This document shows positions 9,316 to 21,071 of a stretch of 64,000 nucleotides of DNA, piece after piece. A model generated the notes under the pieces. That model saw nothing but the letters and a program-made list of their open reading frames with translations, did not search any database and was not told the DNA's origin. Within the stretch, counting starts at the first letter, position 1; every line of letters starts with the position of its first letter. Source of the stretch: Ichthyophis bannanicus (taxonomy: Eukaryota > Chordata > Amphibia > Gymnophiona > Ichthyophiidae); the NCBI GenBank assembly GCA_033557465.1, contig CM066035.1, positions 922,956,522 through 923,020,521 on the forward strand, read 5' to 3'. The translations under genes were made by a program, and so were the position numbers.

Positions 9316-11290
9316 ATGGCTTCCATTGGTTTTAAAAAGTGTGATCAGTGCAAGAAACTAATGTCTCTCACCGACACACACGATTGCTGCCTTCAGTGCC
9401 TTGGTCCTGATCATGATCCTAAGATCTGTGGACCGTGTGGCAAAATGTCCACTAAGGCACTACGAAGTCGCCAGCATCAAAAGGAAAGACTTTTCTCTGA
9501 TTCGGCCTCCGGCCGGGCCCGGACCTCATCTGAGGTCTCGGGAGTCTGACCCCGAGCATTGTCGGGGTTCCTCGGACAGGGGGTCCCCCGAGCGGGAGCG
9601 AAAGAGGAAGAAGCGGCTCGCGAGGGTGGCGTCAGAGGAGGTCCCTGGCTCCTCGAGGGCTAGGTCTCTGACCCCCGACCGCCGTCCCGGGCCCGGGCCC
9701 GTGGAACAGGAGAAGCCGTCAGAAGTGCCTCGTGTGGAGCTGGAGTCTGCTGGACACGTAAGTCCTGTTGTCCTCGAGGACTCTCCTCCCAGGGAGCCGA
9801 CGTCGGGCTCGGCGCCGCCGGGGCCCAAGTCGGTTGCTGCTGAGTCTCCTGAGCTGGGTCCTCAGGCTGACAGCCTTGGAGTGCAGACTGTCTGCCTTCA
9901 TGGATCAGCAGCGGGTGCTGATGGCCAGCCTTGCTGGCGCATCTGCCCCGACCACCGGGACGTCGAAGTCGACCCCGGAGACCGAGCCGCTACTCGAGAC
10001 CATGAAGGCTCGAGGGTGTCGATGCCGGTGCTTTCGGCATCGGGGCGGGTGCTGCTGGGCCCCGTGCTGTCGGAGCCCAACTCCTCTTCGGACGAGTCCG
10101 CCTGGGAGACGGAGGACGATGAGTCCCCTGATACTTTCAAGACTCAGTGCGTCCCATCGGACTCACCGCAGTCTGAGCCCCGGAGTAGATCCCCTCCGGA
10201 GGATACCCGGTTCTCGGAGTTCGTTTGGTATATGGCCACTGCTTTGGCGATCCCTGTGGACCCCGAGGAGGAGCCTCAAGCCGAAGAGCTCGAGGCCCTC
10301 CACTATGACTCTCCTCTGAAGGAGGCCTTTACTGTGCCGGTTCCTCCGATGTAGGAACGGCTCCTCTTCCGGAGGTGGGAGGCACCGGCCTCGGCGCCGG
10401 TTCTGAGCAAGCGGGTCAATTCCATTTATCGACTCCGTAAGAGCCCTGGTTTTCAAAAGGCACAGCTGCCACACCATTCCATGGTGGTGGAATCGGCCAT
10501 GCATCATCTGAAAAGTCAGAAGATGCACTCCGCGGTGCCCCCTGGCAGGGAGGCCCGGAACCTGGATGCATTTGGTAGAAAGTGCTTCCAGGGCTTGATG
10601 CTTGCTTGCCGTGACCAGTCCTACCAGCTGTACATGGGCATGTACTTGCGGGACCTGGCGAAGGAGCTTGCCGGGTTCTCTGCTGGTCTCTCTGGGGAGC
10701 CTTTGCAGAGGTTTAAGTCCTTGTCCTCGGGAGTGCGGGAATGCTCTAAGTTCATGTCCCGCGCAGCCTACGATGGCTTCGAGGCCTAGGCCCGTGTTGC
10801 GGCAGCCGGCATCGCAGCTCAACGCCAGGCATGGCTGCAGTCATCGGATCTCGAGCCATGGGTTCAAGACAAGTTGGTCGATGTCCCTTGCCGAGGTGAG
10901 AACCTTTTTGGCAAGCCCATGGCCAAGAAGGCTGCACAGTTCGAGACCGAGCACCTCACGAGGACGAGGCTGTCTGGAAAGACTTCTGCCCCTTCTCATA
11001 AAAAGGAGGGCTTGGATAAGAAGTCCTTTTACCCGAGGAAGGTGACTGCCTACAAACAGTTCCCACCTTACCAGGCCTCCCCAGCTCCCCCACAGGGTCA
11101 GCAGGCCAAGGGGCCAGGGACATGGGCCCCGTAGGCAGAAGGCTCCCAAGCCTCAGGCTCCTGCTCCCACTCAGCAGGGTGGGGGTTTTTGACTCCCAAG
11201 GCATAGCCTCTCCGTCTCTGCTGTCCCATCCCTGCACAGGAGGTCGACTCACCCTGTTTGCCCACAGGTGGCCACCCATTAAAGGAGACA
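9316..11290 (+). pseudogene. E2 gag-like protein (multiple breaks)
   Basis: It starts with the conserved Cys box (GFKKCDQC, DTHDCCLQCLGPDHD, CGPC). The first frame stops at 9549. Reading then continues in the frame open to 10354 (RGSSDRGSPERERKRKKR) and in further frames. TAG replaces a Leu codon after VPVPPM at 10352, and another TAG lies at 10787 within DGFEA-ARVAA. The C-terminal half keeps QLYMGMYLRDLA and WVQDKLVDVPCRGENLF. At the gag-to-RT transition (about 11185) the run reads GGTTTTTGAC, one T longer than in E1. It cannot make Gag. Confidence 0.82.
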
Positions 11291-13107
11291 GTTGGGTCTT
11301 AAGCATAGTCCACATGGGCTATATGCTTCATTTCCATCAGTTGCCTCCTCCTTACTTCCCTGGAGAGCCTCCAAGGCCTCCTCTCCACACAGACCTCCTC
11401 CTTCAGGAGCTTCAGGGTCTGTTGCGAGACAGAGCGGTGGAGCCTGTGCCTCCCCACCTGCAATGTCACGGTTTCTACTCCAGGTACTTCCTCGTGCCAA
11501 AGAGAACCGGAGGCCTCAGGCCTATTCTCGTCCTCAGAAATCTCATCAAGTTCCTAGAGAAAGAGAAGTTCAAGATGCTTACTCTTGGAACACTTCTGCC
11601 CTACCTCCAGCAGGGAGATTGGCTATGCTCCTTAGATCTAAAAGATGCGTACACTCACTTCCTCATTCATCCAGACCACAGAAAGTACCTCAGGTTCATT
11701 GTGGGAGGAAACCATTATCAGTACAGAGTGCTGCCTTTCGGCCTCACCTCCGCCCCCAGGGTCTTTACCAAGTGCCTAGCGGTGGTGGCAGCCTACCTGA
11801 GAAATCAGGGTATCTTTGTCCTTCCCCTATCTGGACGACTGGCTCATCAGGGGTCAGACGTGCCAGGAGGCCAGGCAAGCCACCCTTCGAACTATTTCTC
11901 TTCTTCAACACCTGGGTTTTGTCATAAACTTCGCAAAGTCCACTTTGCTCCCCTCCCAGAACTTGGAGTTCATAGGGGCAAGACTGGACTCTCTGCAGGC
12001 AAAGGCTTTCTTGCCAGAAGACAGAGCCCAAAGACTGATAGACTTGGCAAACCAGTTTCTCCACAGGCCCCTGGTTTCCGCCAGACTCTGGCTGCGGCTT
12101 CTGGGCCACATGGCTTCGACAGTGCATGTGACTCCCAATGCCCGACTCCGTATGAGGCCTGCACAGTTCTGCCTCAGGACTCAGTGGACACAGTCCACAG
12201 GACGCCTCAGAGACAGAGTAAGGGTGTCCAGACCATTCCTGAACTCCCTACGCTGGTGGCTGCATCCCCCCCCCCCCCCCAATCTACTGCAAGGGGTGCC
12301 TTTTCAGATTCCTGGGTTCACAGTGGTGTTGACCACAGATGCCTCTCTGCAGGGCTGGGGAGCACATTGTCTGGGCAAGTGCACCCAGGGCCTGTGGTCT
12401 CCTTGGGAGGCCACGCAACAGATCAACCTACTGGAACTCCGGGCTATTCGCTTAGCCCTCAAGACTTTCTCTCAAAACCTGGCTCACCAGTCTGTCTTAG
12501 TACAGACGGACAACCAGGGAGCCATGTTTTATGTGAAAAAGCAGGGCAGCACTGGGTCCAGGCTCCTTTGTCAGGAGGCACAGGATCTTTGCTTGTTTGC
12601 GCTCAAGCACAACATGTTTCTCAAAGCTGTTTATCTCCTTGGCCAGGAGAACTGCCTGGCAGACAGGTTGAGCAGAGTTCTGCAGCCCCACGAATGGCAA
12701 CTCCACCCATTAGTGGTTCAGAAGATTTTCCTGAAATGGGGACTTCCATCCATAGATCTCTTTGCCAGTCCCCTGAACAAGCAGCTGCCCAGGTTCTGCT
12801 CCAGGCACCTGCATCCCATGAGGTGGACAGCAGATGCTTTTCTGATTTCCTGGTCTCAGGGCCTCCTATATGCGTTTCCTCCCACGCCTCTGGTGGCCCA
12901 AACCCTGTTCAAGGTTCTAAAGGACAAGGCCTCGGTACTCCTAGTAACTCCCAGGTGGCCGAGGCAACCTTGGTTTCCACTTCTGCTTCAATTGGCAGTG
13001 GACCCCCCACTTCCTCTAGGGTTGCAGCCCGACCTTCTCTCTCAGGATCAAGGTTCTCTTCTGCGCCCAAATCTCTCAATTTGATGGCCTGGAGGCTGCA
13101 AGGGTAG
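11291..13107 (+). pseudogene. E2 RT - RNase H - methylase-like frame (frameshifted)
   Basis: The RT reads PYFPGEPPRPPLHTDLLLQE directly into the RT core, with no stop at the position where E1 has TGA. Near 11825 an extra base shifts the frame just before YLDDWLIRG. RNase H follows (LTTDASLQGWGAH, QTDNQGAMFYVKKQG), then the methylase-like block (IDLFASPLNKQLP, YAFPPTPLV). A run of 15 C at 12266-12280 sits in the RT-RH spacer. Near 13075 a small indel moves the closing MAWRLQG-stop into the neighbouring frame. The -1 frame is open across the RNase H region, as in E1 and E6. Confidence 0.85.
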
Positions 13108-14143
13108 TTTTGGCTCCTTGGGGCCTACCTCCAGAAGTTGAAGAGGTCGTCCTGGCCTCTAGGAAGCAGTCCACTAGAAAAACCTATGCCCTGAAATGGA
13201 AAAGATTTTTTTCTGTGTGGTGTTAGCTGCGTACAGAAGATCCTTTCTCCTATGCTGTACCAGTAGTGCTTCAGTACCTGCTGCACTTGTCCAATCAGGG
13301 CCTTAAGTCCAATTCTGTTCGGGTCCACCTCTCAGCTCTAGCAGCTCACCACTCTCTGGTGGAAGGACACTGTCAGTTCACCCCTTGGTGTCCCGGTTCC
13401 TTAGGGGTTTGCTCTTGCTCAAGCCTCCTGTCCGTCCTCCAGCCCCTGAGTGGGAGTTGAATGTGGTCTTGCAACAACTGACTCGCCCACCTTTTGAGCT
13501 GATGGCTACTTGTCCTCTCCGCTTCCTTTCCTGGAAGACACTCTTCCTGGTAGCCTTAACCTCGGCCAGACGAGTGAGTAAGCTTCAGGCCCTGGTCTGT
13601 GACAGGCCTTACACCCGATTCTATAGGAACAGGGTAGTCCTTAGGACTCATCCAAAGTTCCTCCCAAAAGTTGTCTCCTCTTTCCACCTCACCCAGGAGG
13701 TGGTTCTTCCAACATTCTTCCCTAGGCCTCATGCAAGCCAGGCTGAAGCGGTCCTGCATACCCTGGACTGTAGGAGGGCCTTATCCTTCTACCTTGACCG
13801 TACGCAGGGACATAGAAGGGCTACTCAGCTCTTCCTTTCTTTTGACCCTAATAATTTGGGGTTAGCTGTGTCCAAGCGTACCTTGAACATATGGGTGGCT
13901 GACTGTATCACCTGGGCTTACAGGGCGGCTGACCTTCCCTTGCAGGGTCGGGTCACGGCCCACCGTGTAAGGGCTATGGCTGCCTCAGTAGCTCATCTCC
14001 GCTCTGTACCTTTGGCAGACATCTGCAGGGCTGCAACTTGGTCCTCAAGCCAGACTTTTGCGGCCCATTACTGCCTGGAGAGGGAGTCCCGTAGGGACGG
14101 TGCTTTTGGCCAGGCAGTACTCCGGAATCTCTTTGAGGTTTAG
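13095..14143 (+). pseudogene. E2 tyrosine recombinase (catalytic motifs kept)
   Basis: The N-terminal part (AARVVLAPWGLPPEVEEVVL) has a TAG near 13226 and a frameshift near 13375. From 13385 to 14143 the catalytic half is open. SARRVSKL supplies the first Arg, TAHRVRAMAAS the His-x-x-Arg, and AAHYCLERES the candidate Tyr. Overall it parallels E1 through the same final block (QAVLRNLFEV). The catalytic core looks intact, but the N-terminal breaks should prevent a full product. Confidence 0.82.
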
Positions 14144-14404
14144 GCAACTCCTGTCCTCCAGCCCTCTGTTGGGCTACGGTGGAGGTTCTGTCAGTGCAGA
14201 GCCTTTCTTTGATGCTGGGACTACAGGGCGTTCTCTTGTTCAGCCTGGATTCCTGGTAGCCCAGAGCTAGGGAGTCACCCATATGTGAGGACTGACTTCC
14301 TGCTTTGTCCTGGAGAAAGAGTAGTTACCTGTAACAGGTGTTCTCCAGGAGCAGCAGGAATCAGTCCTCACAACCCTCCCTCCTCCCCTGGGAGTTGCAG
14401 TTGT

Positions 14405-16003
14405 ATATAGTGTCAGACGGGTGCCTGGGTGAGAATGTTCACAGTCTTGGCAAAGGCATATATCAATATGATTTGCAAGGGATTGTGGGAAATGCAGTCC
14501 ATTCACACCAGACACAGCCGCTCACAATAATTAGTTGTGCTTGAGTGAAAAGCCAATAAGATATTTATTTATGGGGTTATTTCTCCCAACACAGATATGC
14601 TTGGTAGCACATAAAACAGGATACTTGCTTTCAGTGTTAAACTTAGAAAAACAAAATCAGGAAAACAGTTGAACTTGTCAGGCAATCAAATCAAAAGAAT
14701 AAAGACCTGGTTGGTAACAAACTGGTCTTTTCTGTAGGCTTTAGCTAATATTTCCTTAGCAATGCTTCAAACAACAAGCAAAACCCACAAAGAAGGGAAA
14801 ACTGTTCTTTTCAGGTTAACTTCTTATATCTTCACACATAGATTCAGAAGTGATTCCCTCAGAGCTCACAAGCAATTAGGTAAGGCTCAATTGCTAGCAG
14901 TTATGCAGCTGAAACCCCTTAGCTGGCTTACTTTCTACTGCCTGGCTCAAATCCTACTCAGGAGCTTTTCTGAGTAGATTTAAAGAACAAGTTTGTATTT
15001 CTTTGTGATGGTTGTTGTACTTTGTAACAGTAAATTACCAAAGGAGTTTAGACAGAGAGCAATCCATGTATTCACAGCCTGTATCTACCATCGCTCCCCC
15101 TTCTTCAACAATCATGGGTTCAATATCATGGATTGGCACAGAGGAATTTCTCAATGGAGCACTCTCAGGAGAATACTTGTTTCCCTGCTGTCTTTCAAGG
15201 GTATAGCTAGGGCATAGATCAGTGTTCATACCTGAGCTTTCATTGCTGTTAGAGTTCCTCTCTAAATAGCCTGGCCAGTATGTAGTCCGGTTCTTATGTC
15301 CAGCCTTCCAATCCAGATCCCTGGACACTGGATCTCTCTTCACATACCTTCTGGCACGGGTCCTAGGGTCCCTTCCAAGTGCAGCCGTCTCCCTTACAGG
15401 TACCGTCTGGAGATGCCTAGCTCTGCAGCACCACTCCTCTGGTTTTCCCCAGTCCAATGGTGTACGCTGTCCTTTTGAATGTCTCCCAGTATACGTACTG
15501 CTCTGGACTCCTTTAGACCTCCCAAATGCTTTTCTCTTCTTTCTTCCAAAGGGTTTCTTGCCCTCTCTGTCCGTCCGCTCTGGCTTCTGCTTCTGATAAT
15601 CCTCCAGATGATGAAGCTGTCCAAGATCATGAAGATGTCCAAGCTGAATCTGAGGATCTCCCAGATGAAACTGAGGATGATTCTCTGTAGAATAAACTCT
15701 ACCTTTATTCTGCTTAGATGAGTGCTCCAACCTAGCACAGCACAGCTGTGCTGAATCAGGCCCTGCCCTTTGAGATGAGTGCTTGGGGATTACCTCATAG
15801 CCCTCTTGATTGAACACACGTTTCCCCACTTCAGCTCCTCTAATGGCTGTTGGAAACCTGGTGCATTCTGGGACTGGTAGTCTTTTATGGAAAAATTCTG
15901 TTTTCTTATTTCTACCAGGACTGACAGGTTGCTTGTTCAGAGTCACTTCACCTTTACTATAGCTCCTTCCTGAGCTATGATAAGCTTCCTTATCACAATA
16001 GTT
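14405..16003 (-). mobile_element. Unassigned 1.6-kb insertion, copy 2, with a 323-codon frame
   Basis: It splits E2 between ICR and right ITR: DIRS sequence stops after GGGAGTTGCAGTT and resumes with TTCATTTTTAC. The motif AGTT occurs at both borders and may be a 4-bp target duplication. One minus-strand frame is open from 16006 to 15035. It is rich in charged residues and ends with IEPMIVEEGGAMVDTG and CSLSKLLW. The half between 15190 and 16003 is repeated at 1-890; the part from 14405 to 15190 is seen only here. I see no convincing terminal inverted or direct repeats and no known domain. It could be a non-autonomous or LTR-related element, and the frame may not be a real gene. Confidence 0.55.
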
Positions 16004-16049
16004 CATTTTTACTTTTTTTGTGTGCTGTTTTTTAGCTATGTCAATTGAC

Positions 16050-16235
16050 TGAGCAAGATGGCACCTTTAGGCGGGAAGGGGACCGCGCATGCATGCACTA
16101 TTCCCAAAGGCTTTCATAGAAAGCTGGGGAAATGCTCCGCGGGGGCTCCGTCGGCGTCAGTGTCACCCATATGTGAGGACTGATTCCTGTTGCTCCTGGA
16201 GAACACCTGTTATAGGTGAGTAACTACTCTATTTC
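16050..16235 (+). repeat. E2 right inverted terminal repeat
   Basis: It runs from GAGCAAGATGGCACC to AACTACTCTATTTC, mirroring the left ITR at 8896-9045. The extension contains TATAGGTGAGTAACTAC. The palindrome seen in E1 has decayed here (CGTCGGCGTCAGTG). Confidence 0.82.
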
Positions 16236-16985
16236 AATTTGGCTGGCCAAGTCAGATCTGACGTTTTAGGGTCACGTCATGGTTCATAATGTCTGAGCCA
16301 TGACTGTGTTGATGGCTTACTTGCACCCATTATCCATGGAAGAGGTTTGCAGAGCTGCCAGTTGAACTAATGTTCACATATGCACATCCCAGTACTGTCT
16401 GGAATGGGAGTCCTGATGAGACAGCAGATTCGGCCAGTCCATTCTTCAGAATTGGTATGGAGATTATAATCCAACTCCACATCCCTCTTAGATCCAGTTC
16501 TTTTCTGTTGCATGCTGCCTCATTGTAGATAATTAAACTGCCAGAATGGCCTATTGCCCCCCTTCCCCCCCCCCAAAAAAAACCCTTTTCTGTTGTTTCC
16601 ACTTGTTATGACACCTATTTACCACGCACAAACTTTGTTTTGGTTTTTTTTTTAATTTGCAAGGCAGCAGGTATCTGGGAATTCCATATGTGAACACTTA
16701 TCCTGCCTGTCCATGGAGAAAGCAATTACTTCCTTGTGTAAGGTGTCCTCTGTGAACAGCAAGATAAATCCTTGTATCACTTTTACCTTTCCTTGGAATT
16801 GTATTTTGACATTAGCTAGTCATTATACTAAAGGGATGAAACACAGCACGTGGGAATTCACATACATGGTGGTAGAACCATTCCAAACATTTCTACAAGA
16901 AAAGGGGAGAGAGGTTCCTGCACAGAGCTCAGTTGATTGCTTCACCCATATGTGAGCACTTATCATTCTGTCCTGCTGCAACAGA
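16236..16985 (+). pseudogene. Old DIRS tail: recombinase C-terminus, ICR and right ITR
   Basis: Directly after E2 a degraded recombinase C-terminus can be followed across frames (MTVLMAYLHPLSMEEVCRAA, then SQYCLEWES). About 16695-16780 reads like an ICR (CCATATGTGAACACTTATCC, then GTCCATGGAGAAAGCAATTA). A right-ITR-like CACCCATATGTGAGCACTT lies near 16943. It is far more diverged than E1 or E2 and so is an older insertion of a related family. 16986-17035 is unassigned. Confidence 0.65.
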
Positions 16986-17459
16986 TTAGCTTTTTCTCCC
17001 TTTAATAATGCCTCTTATTCTCTATAAGTGAGTGTATTTACATAAGAACATAAGATATGCCATACTGAGTCAGACCAAGGTCCATCCAGCCCAGTATCCT
17101 GTTTCCAACAGTGGACAATCTAGGTCATACGTACCTAGCAATTTTCCCAAAAAATACAGGTTCCACAATGCTTGTATTGGGTCAAGCATTGATATCCTGT
17201 GTCCCTTCTTAATAATGGTTTATGGACCTTTCCTCCAGGAACTTGTCCAAACCTTTTTTTAAACACAGCTACACTAACAGCCTTTACTACATCCTCTGGT
17301 AACAAATTCCAGAGTTTGATTACACGTTGAGTGAAAAAATATTTTCTTTTATTAGTCTTAAATATTTTGTTTCCCCTGTAGCTTCATTGCATGTCTCCTA
17401 GTCTCTATATTCTGATAAAGTAAACAATTGATCTACGTTTACCCGTTCCACTCCGTTCA

Positions 17460-18200
17460 TTAATTTATAGACTTCTATCATATCTCCCCTCAGCCATCTC
17501 TTTTCCAGGTTAAAGAGCCCTAACCTTTATAGCCTCTCTTCATAGGGGTATCCTTCCATCCCCTTTACCATTTTGGTGGCTCTTCACTGAACCTTTTCTA
17601 ATAACGCTATATCTTTTTTAAGATACGGAGACCAAAATTGCACACAATATTCAAGGTGCGGTCTTACCATGGAATGATATAGAGGCATTATAATATCCTT
17701 TGTTTTATTTTCCATTCCTTTCTTTATGATACCTAGCATTCTATTTGCTCTCTTGGCTGCCGCTGCACACTGGGCCGAGGGTTTTAACATGTTATCCACA
17801 ATGACACCTAAATCTTTTTCCTGGGTGGTAGTTCCTAATGTGGAACCTTCCATCGTGTAACCACAGTTTGGGTTGTTCTTCCCTAGGTGCATAACTTTGC
17901 ACTTGTCCACATTAGATTTCATCTGCCATTTTGATGCCCAGTCTTCCAATTTATCAAGATTCTGTTGCAATTTTCCACAATCCTCTTGGGTTTTATCAAC
18001 TTTAGTTTTGTGTCACCTGCAAATTTGATAACCTCACTCGTTATTATTCCCTTTTTCAGGTCATTTATGAATATGTCAAAAAGCAGCGAACCCAGCACAG
18101 ATCCTTGGGGTACACCACTATTCACCTTTCTCCATTGGGAAAATTGGCCATTTAGCCCTACCCTCTGCTTTCTATCTTTTAACCAGTTCCTGATCCACAA
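17460..18200 (-). pseudogene. CR1 reverse transcriptase, antisense relic
   Basis: Readable frames at 17919-18200 and 17584-17970 carry WIRNWLKDRKQRVGLNGQFS, SGVPQGSVLGSLLFDIFIND, KWQMKSNVDKCKVMHLGK and YHSMVRPHLEYCVQFWSPYL, all standard CR1 RT blocks. The catalytic FADD box reads FAGD, losing the first metal-binding Asp of the pair, so this copy is inactive. Further N-terminal RT sequence continues in broken frames to about 18900. Confidence 0.85.
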
Positions 18201-19437
18201 TAGTACACTGCCTCCTATCCCATGACTTTAGTTTTGCCAAAAGTCTCTGATGGAGGGACCTTGTCAAAGGCTTTCTGAAAGTCCAAATATACTTATATCA
18301 ACCGACTCACCCTTTGTCTGTTTATTCACACCTTCAAAAAAAAAACTGATTAGTAAGACAAGACCTTCCTTGATTAAAGCTATGTTGGCTTTCTCCCATT
18401 CAACTATGACTATTGACATGTTCAGTAATTTTGTTCTTTATCATGGTTTCTACCATTTTGCCTATTACTGACATCAGGCTCACAGGTCTCTTGTTTCCCG
18501 GATCACCCCTGAAACCCTTTTTAAAAATTGGCGTTACATTGGCCATTTGCCAATCTTCAGGTATTAGATGATTTTATTGATCATAGATTACTAATAGTAG
18601 GTCTGCAATCTCATATTTCAGTTCTTTCAATACCCTCAGATGTTCACCATTCGGTCCAGGAAAATTGCTACTCTTAAGTTTATCAAATAGTTCTAATACA
18701 TATTCCCGGTTTATTGATATTTCTTTCATTCTTCCAATGCATTACCTTTAAATGCCATTTCAGTCATGGGTGACTTCCCTACATTTTCTTAGTAAAGACT
18801 GATGCAAAGAATTCATTCAGTCTCTCCACTGTAGTCCACTCTTAGTGTCCCTTTATCATCTAATGGTCCAACTGGCTCTCTCAGGCTTTTTGCTATGAAT
18901 GTACTTGAGAGAGATTTTAATATGCATTTTTGCTTCCATGGCAAGCTTTTTTTTTTCAAATTCTCTTTGCCTGCCTTATCAGTGCCTTGCATCTAACTGG
19001 CCAGTGCTTATGTTTCCAGTTTTCGTCATTTGACTCCTTTTTCCATTTCCTGAAAGATGCTTTTTTGGCTGCAGCAACAATCTTTGACCTCGCTTGAAAA
19101 CTATGCTGGCAGGTTTTTTTGGATGACTTCCACTTAAAGCTTGGAATACAGCTGGTCTGGGCTTCCAAGATAGTATTTTTAAAGAGCACCCATGCTTGAT
19201 GTAAATCTTTAACCTTTGCAGCTGTTCCTTTTAGCTTTTTCTTAATTATTTTCCTCAATTTATCAGAGTCTCCCTTTTGAAACTTTAAAGATAGTACTGT
19301 GGATTTCCTTCTTGTCCTTCTTCCATTGCGATCATGCTATGATCTCTATTGCCAAGTGTTCCCAACACCCTTATCTCTTGCACCAGATCTTGTGTTCCAC
19401 TAAAGACTAGGTCCAAAATATCTTCCCCTCTTGTCTG

Positions 19438-20110
19438 TTAATGATCCAGCTGCTCCAAGAAACAGTCATTTATTTTCTCTAGAAACTTTATCTCCCTAGC
19501 ATGTCCTGCCGTGACACTGACCCAGTTGATATCGGGGTAATTGAAATAGCCTATTGTGTTAGCTTCCCCATTTTCTTTGAGCGTTTCATCATCCATTTGT
19601 TCATTCTGGCTAGGCTGTCGATAGTACACCCCCACTGCCATTGCCTTCCCTTTCCCCTTTTTACATGGAATTTCAATCCTTAGAGATTCTGCAGTGATTT
19701 TTGTTTCCTGAAAAACTTTAATCCTTTGTGACTCAATGTCCTCTAACATAGAGCACAACTCCTACACCAATTTGATCTCCCCTATCACTACGATATAGTT
19801 TGTACCCAGGTATCACAGTGTCCCACTGGTTGTCCTCCTTCCATCGTGTCTCTGAGATACCAGTCATATCTAACCTCTCATTCAGTGCTATATATTCTAA
19901 CTCTCCCATCTTATTTTTTAGACTTCTAGCATTTGCATGCAAGCATTTTAGAGACTGTATTTTATTCATATTAATCTGGCTATTGGTAGGCAGGAGTAAT
20001 TTGGAATCTTTAAGCTCTATACTCAATGGCATTTGGGTTACTTTTAACTTCAGTCTTTTGCTAGTATGCTTCAAGGATACATTGTTCCGAACCATGCTCT
20101 TTTGGGCCAC
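19438..20110 (-). pseudogene. CR1 apurinic-like endonuclease N-terminus, antisense relic
   Basis: Two overlapping frames encode the start of CR1 ORF2: LKCLHANARSLKNKMGELE, then DMTGISETRWKED and GYKLYRSDRG, followed by VGVYYRQPSQN and NTIGYFNYPDINW. These match the exonuclease-endonuclease-phosphatase domain of CR1/L2-type LINEs, including the acidic residue of the SETRW block. A frame change near 19740 and later stops break it. Confidence 0.78.
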
Positions 20111-20395
20111 TGTCTGCTTTCCCCTGTTATCTAGTTTAAAAGCTGCTCTATCTCCTTTTTTAAAGGTTAATGCCAGCAGTCTGGTTCCATCCTGGTTAAA
20201 GGGGAGCCCATCGCTTTGGAAGAGCCCCTCCTTTCCCCAGAATTTTCCCCAGTTCCTAATAAATCCAAAACGCTCATCCTTGCACCATCAAGTCATCCAC
20301 GCATTGAAATGCCAGAGCTCTGTCTGCCTTTTGGGTCCTGCATGTGGAACAGGAAGCATTTTGGAGAAAGCTTCCATGGAAATTCTGAATTTCAA

Positions 20396-20505
20396 CTTAT
20401 TTTATTTTTATTCATTTAATTTACAAACATTTATATACTGCCATTTGCTAAAGCATTCACAGCAGTGTACAATAAAATAAAAATGCAACCCCATTGATCC
20501 CATCC
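20396..20505 (-). mobile_element. Short LINE/SINE tail inserted in the CR1
   Basis: ATTTTATTTTTATTCATTTA followed by a TATACTGCC...GTACAATAAA core matches the short 'LINE tail' family seen elsewhere in the window, here antisense with an A-rich tail. It interrupts the CR1 5' region. Confidence 0.5.
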
Positions 20506-20934
20506 AGCAGGATCCCTACCCCCTTAAAGTGCTTAAAACCTAATCCTGATAACACCTGCCAAAAAAACTATAAACTGCTGTCCCTCTACACTTAGAGGAA
20601 GGTTGTTAACGCCTTCCAAAATAACAATAAATTTGTCTGCATCCTAAGTGCCAGAGGCAAGGTATTCATGAGGATGGCACACTTCCGACCTAAAAGCATA
20701 AATTTGGTCTCCAGATCCTCCCTCCCCACACTTTCCTATGTCATTAGTACCAACATGTACCAAGACAGCAGACTCCTCCCCAGCGCTATCTTAAACCTTG
20801 TCTAGATGGTGTATGAGGTCTGTTACCTTCGCACCAGGCAGGCATGTACCAGGCGATCCTCACATCCACCAGCCATCCAGCTATCTACATGCCTAATGAT
20901 CGAATCACCAGCTAACTCTTCACTTATGGGCAGG

Positions 20935-21070
20935 GTCATTTTGCAGATGACATGAAAATTTGCAACAGAGTGGACATCCTGAGGGAGTGGAGAACATGAG
21001 GAAAGATCTACAAAAGCTGGAAGAATGGTCTAATGCTTGGCAGTTAAGATTTAATCTGAAGAAGTGCAAT
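20935..21070 (+). pseudogene. CR1-like reverse transcriptase scrap, sense
   Basis: The + strand reads HFADDMKICNRVD, then RKDLQKLEEW-like and RFNLKKCNA-like segments in shifting frames. This is the region around the catalytic FADD of a CR1-clade RT. It is only about 45 residues long and differs from the family at 17036, so it is a separate insertion or a rearranged piece. It abuts DIRS fragment E3. Confidence 0.65.
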
Positions 21071-21071
21071 G

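Larger units (their letters stand above)
8896..16235 (+). mobile_element. DIRS-type retrotransposon E2, interrupted by a 1.6-kb insertion
   Basis: The left ITR is 8896 to about 9045, gag 9316 to about 11290, RT-RH-MT to 13107, the recombinase to 14143, the ICR about 14275-14375 and the right ITR about 16050-16235. Sequence and ITRs are closest to E1, including a shared 4-base absence in the ICR, so both belong to one subfamily. Foreign DNA at about 14405-16003 splits the stretch between the ICR and the right ITR; without it the element is about 5.7 kb. Coding parts carry several stops and frameshifts. Confidence 0.92.
17036..20900 (-). mobile_element. CR1-type LINE, long antisense copy
   Basis: The element reads leftward. 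Its 3' tail (antisense of the ...CTTATGTTCTTATG end) is at 17036, RT runs from about 17460 to 18900, a linker to about 19440, the endonuclease N-terminus from about 19440 to 20110, and an ORF1-like part lies between about 20510 and 20900. The ORF1 part contains AVLVHVGTNDIGK (about 20735-20775), the SGNH-hydrolase-like motif known from CR1 ORF1. This covers most of an element, but all frames are broken. A second copy of the same family lies in sense at 24364-28790. Confidence 0.85.

Noticed and set aside
15479..15721. 80-codon + frame with KLSKIMKMSKLNLRISQMKL
   Set aside because: Shadow of the 323-codon antisense frame over a short repeated DNA word.
20735..20775. Host esterase gene suggested by VHVGTNDIGK
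   Set aside because: The motif lies in the expected ORF1 position of the antisense CR1; CR1 ORF1 is known to carry an SGNH-like domain.
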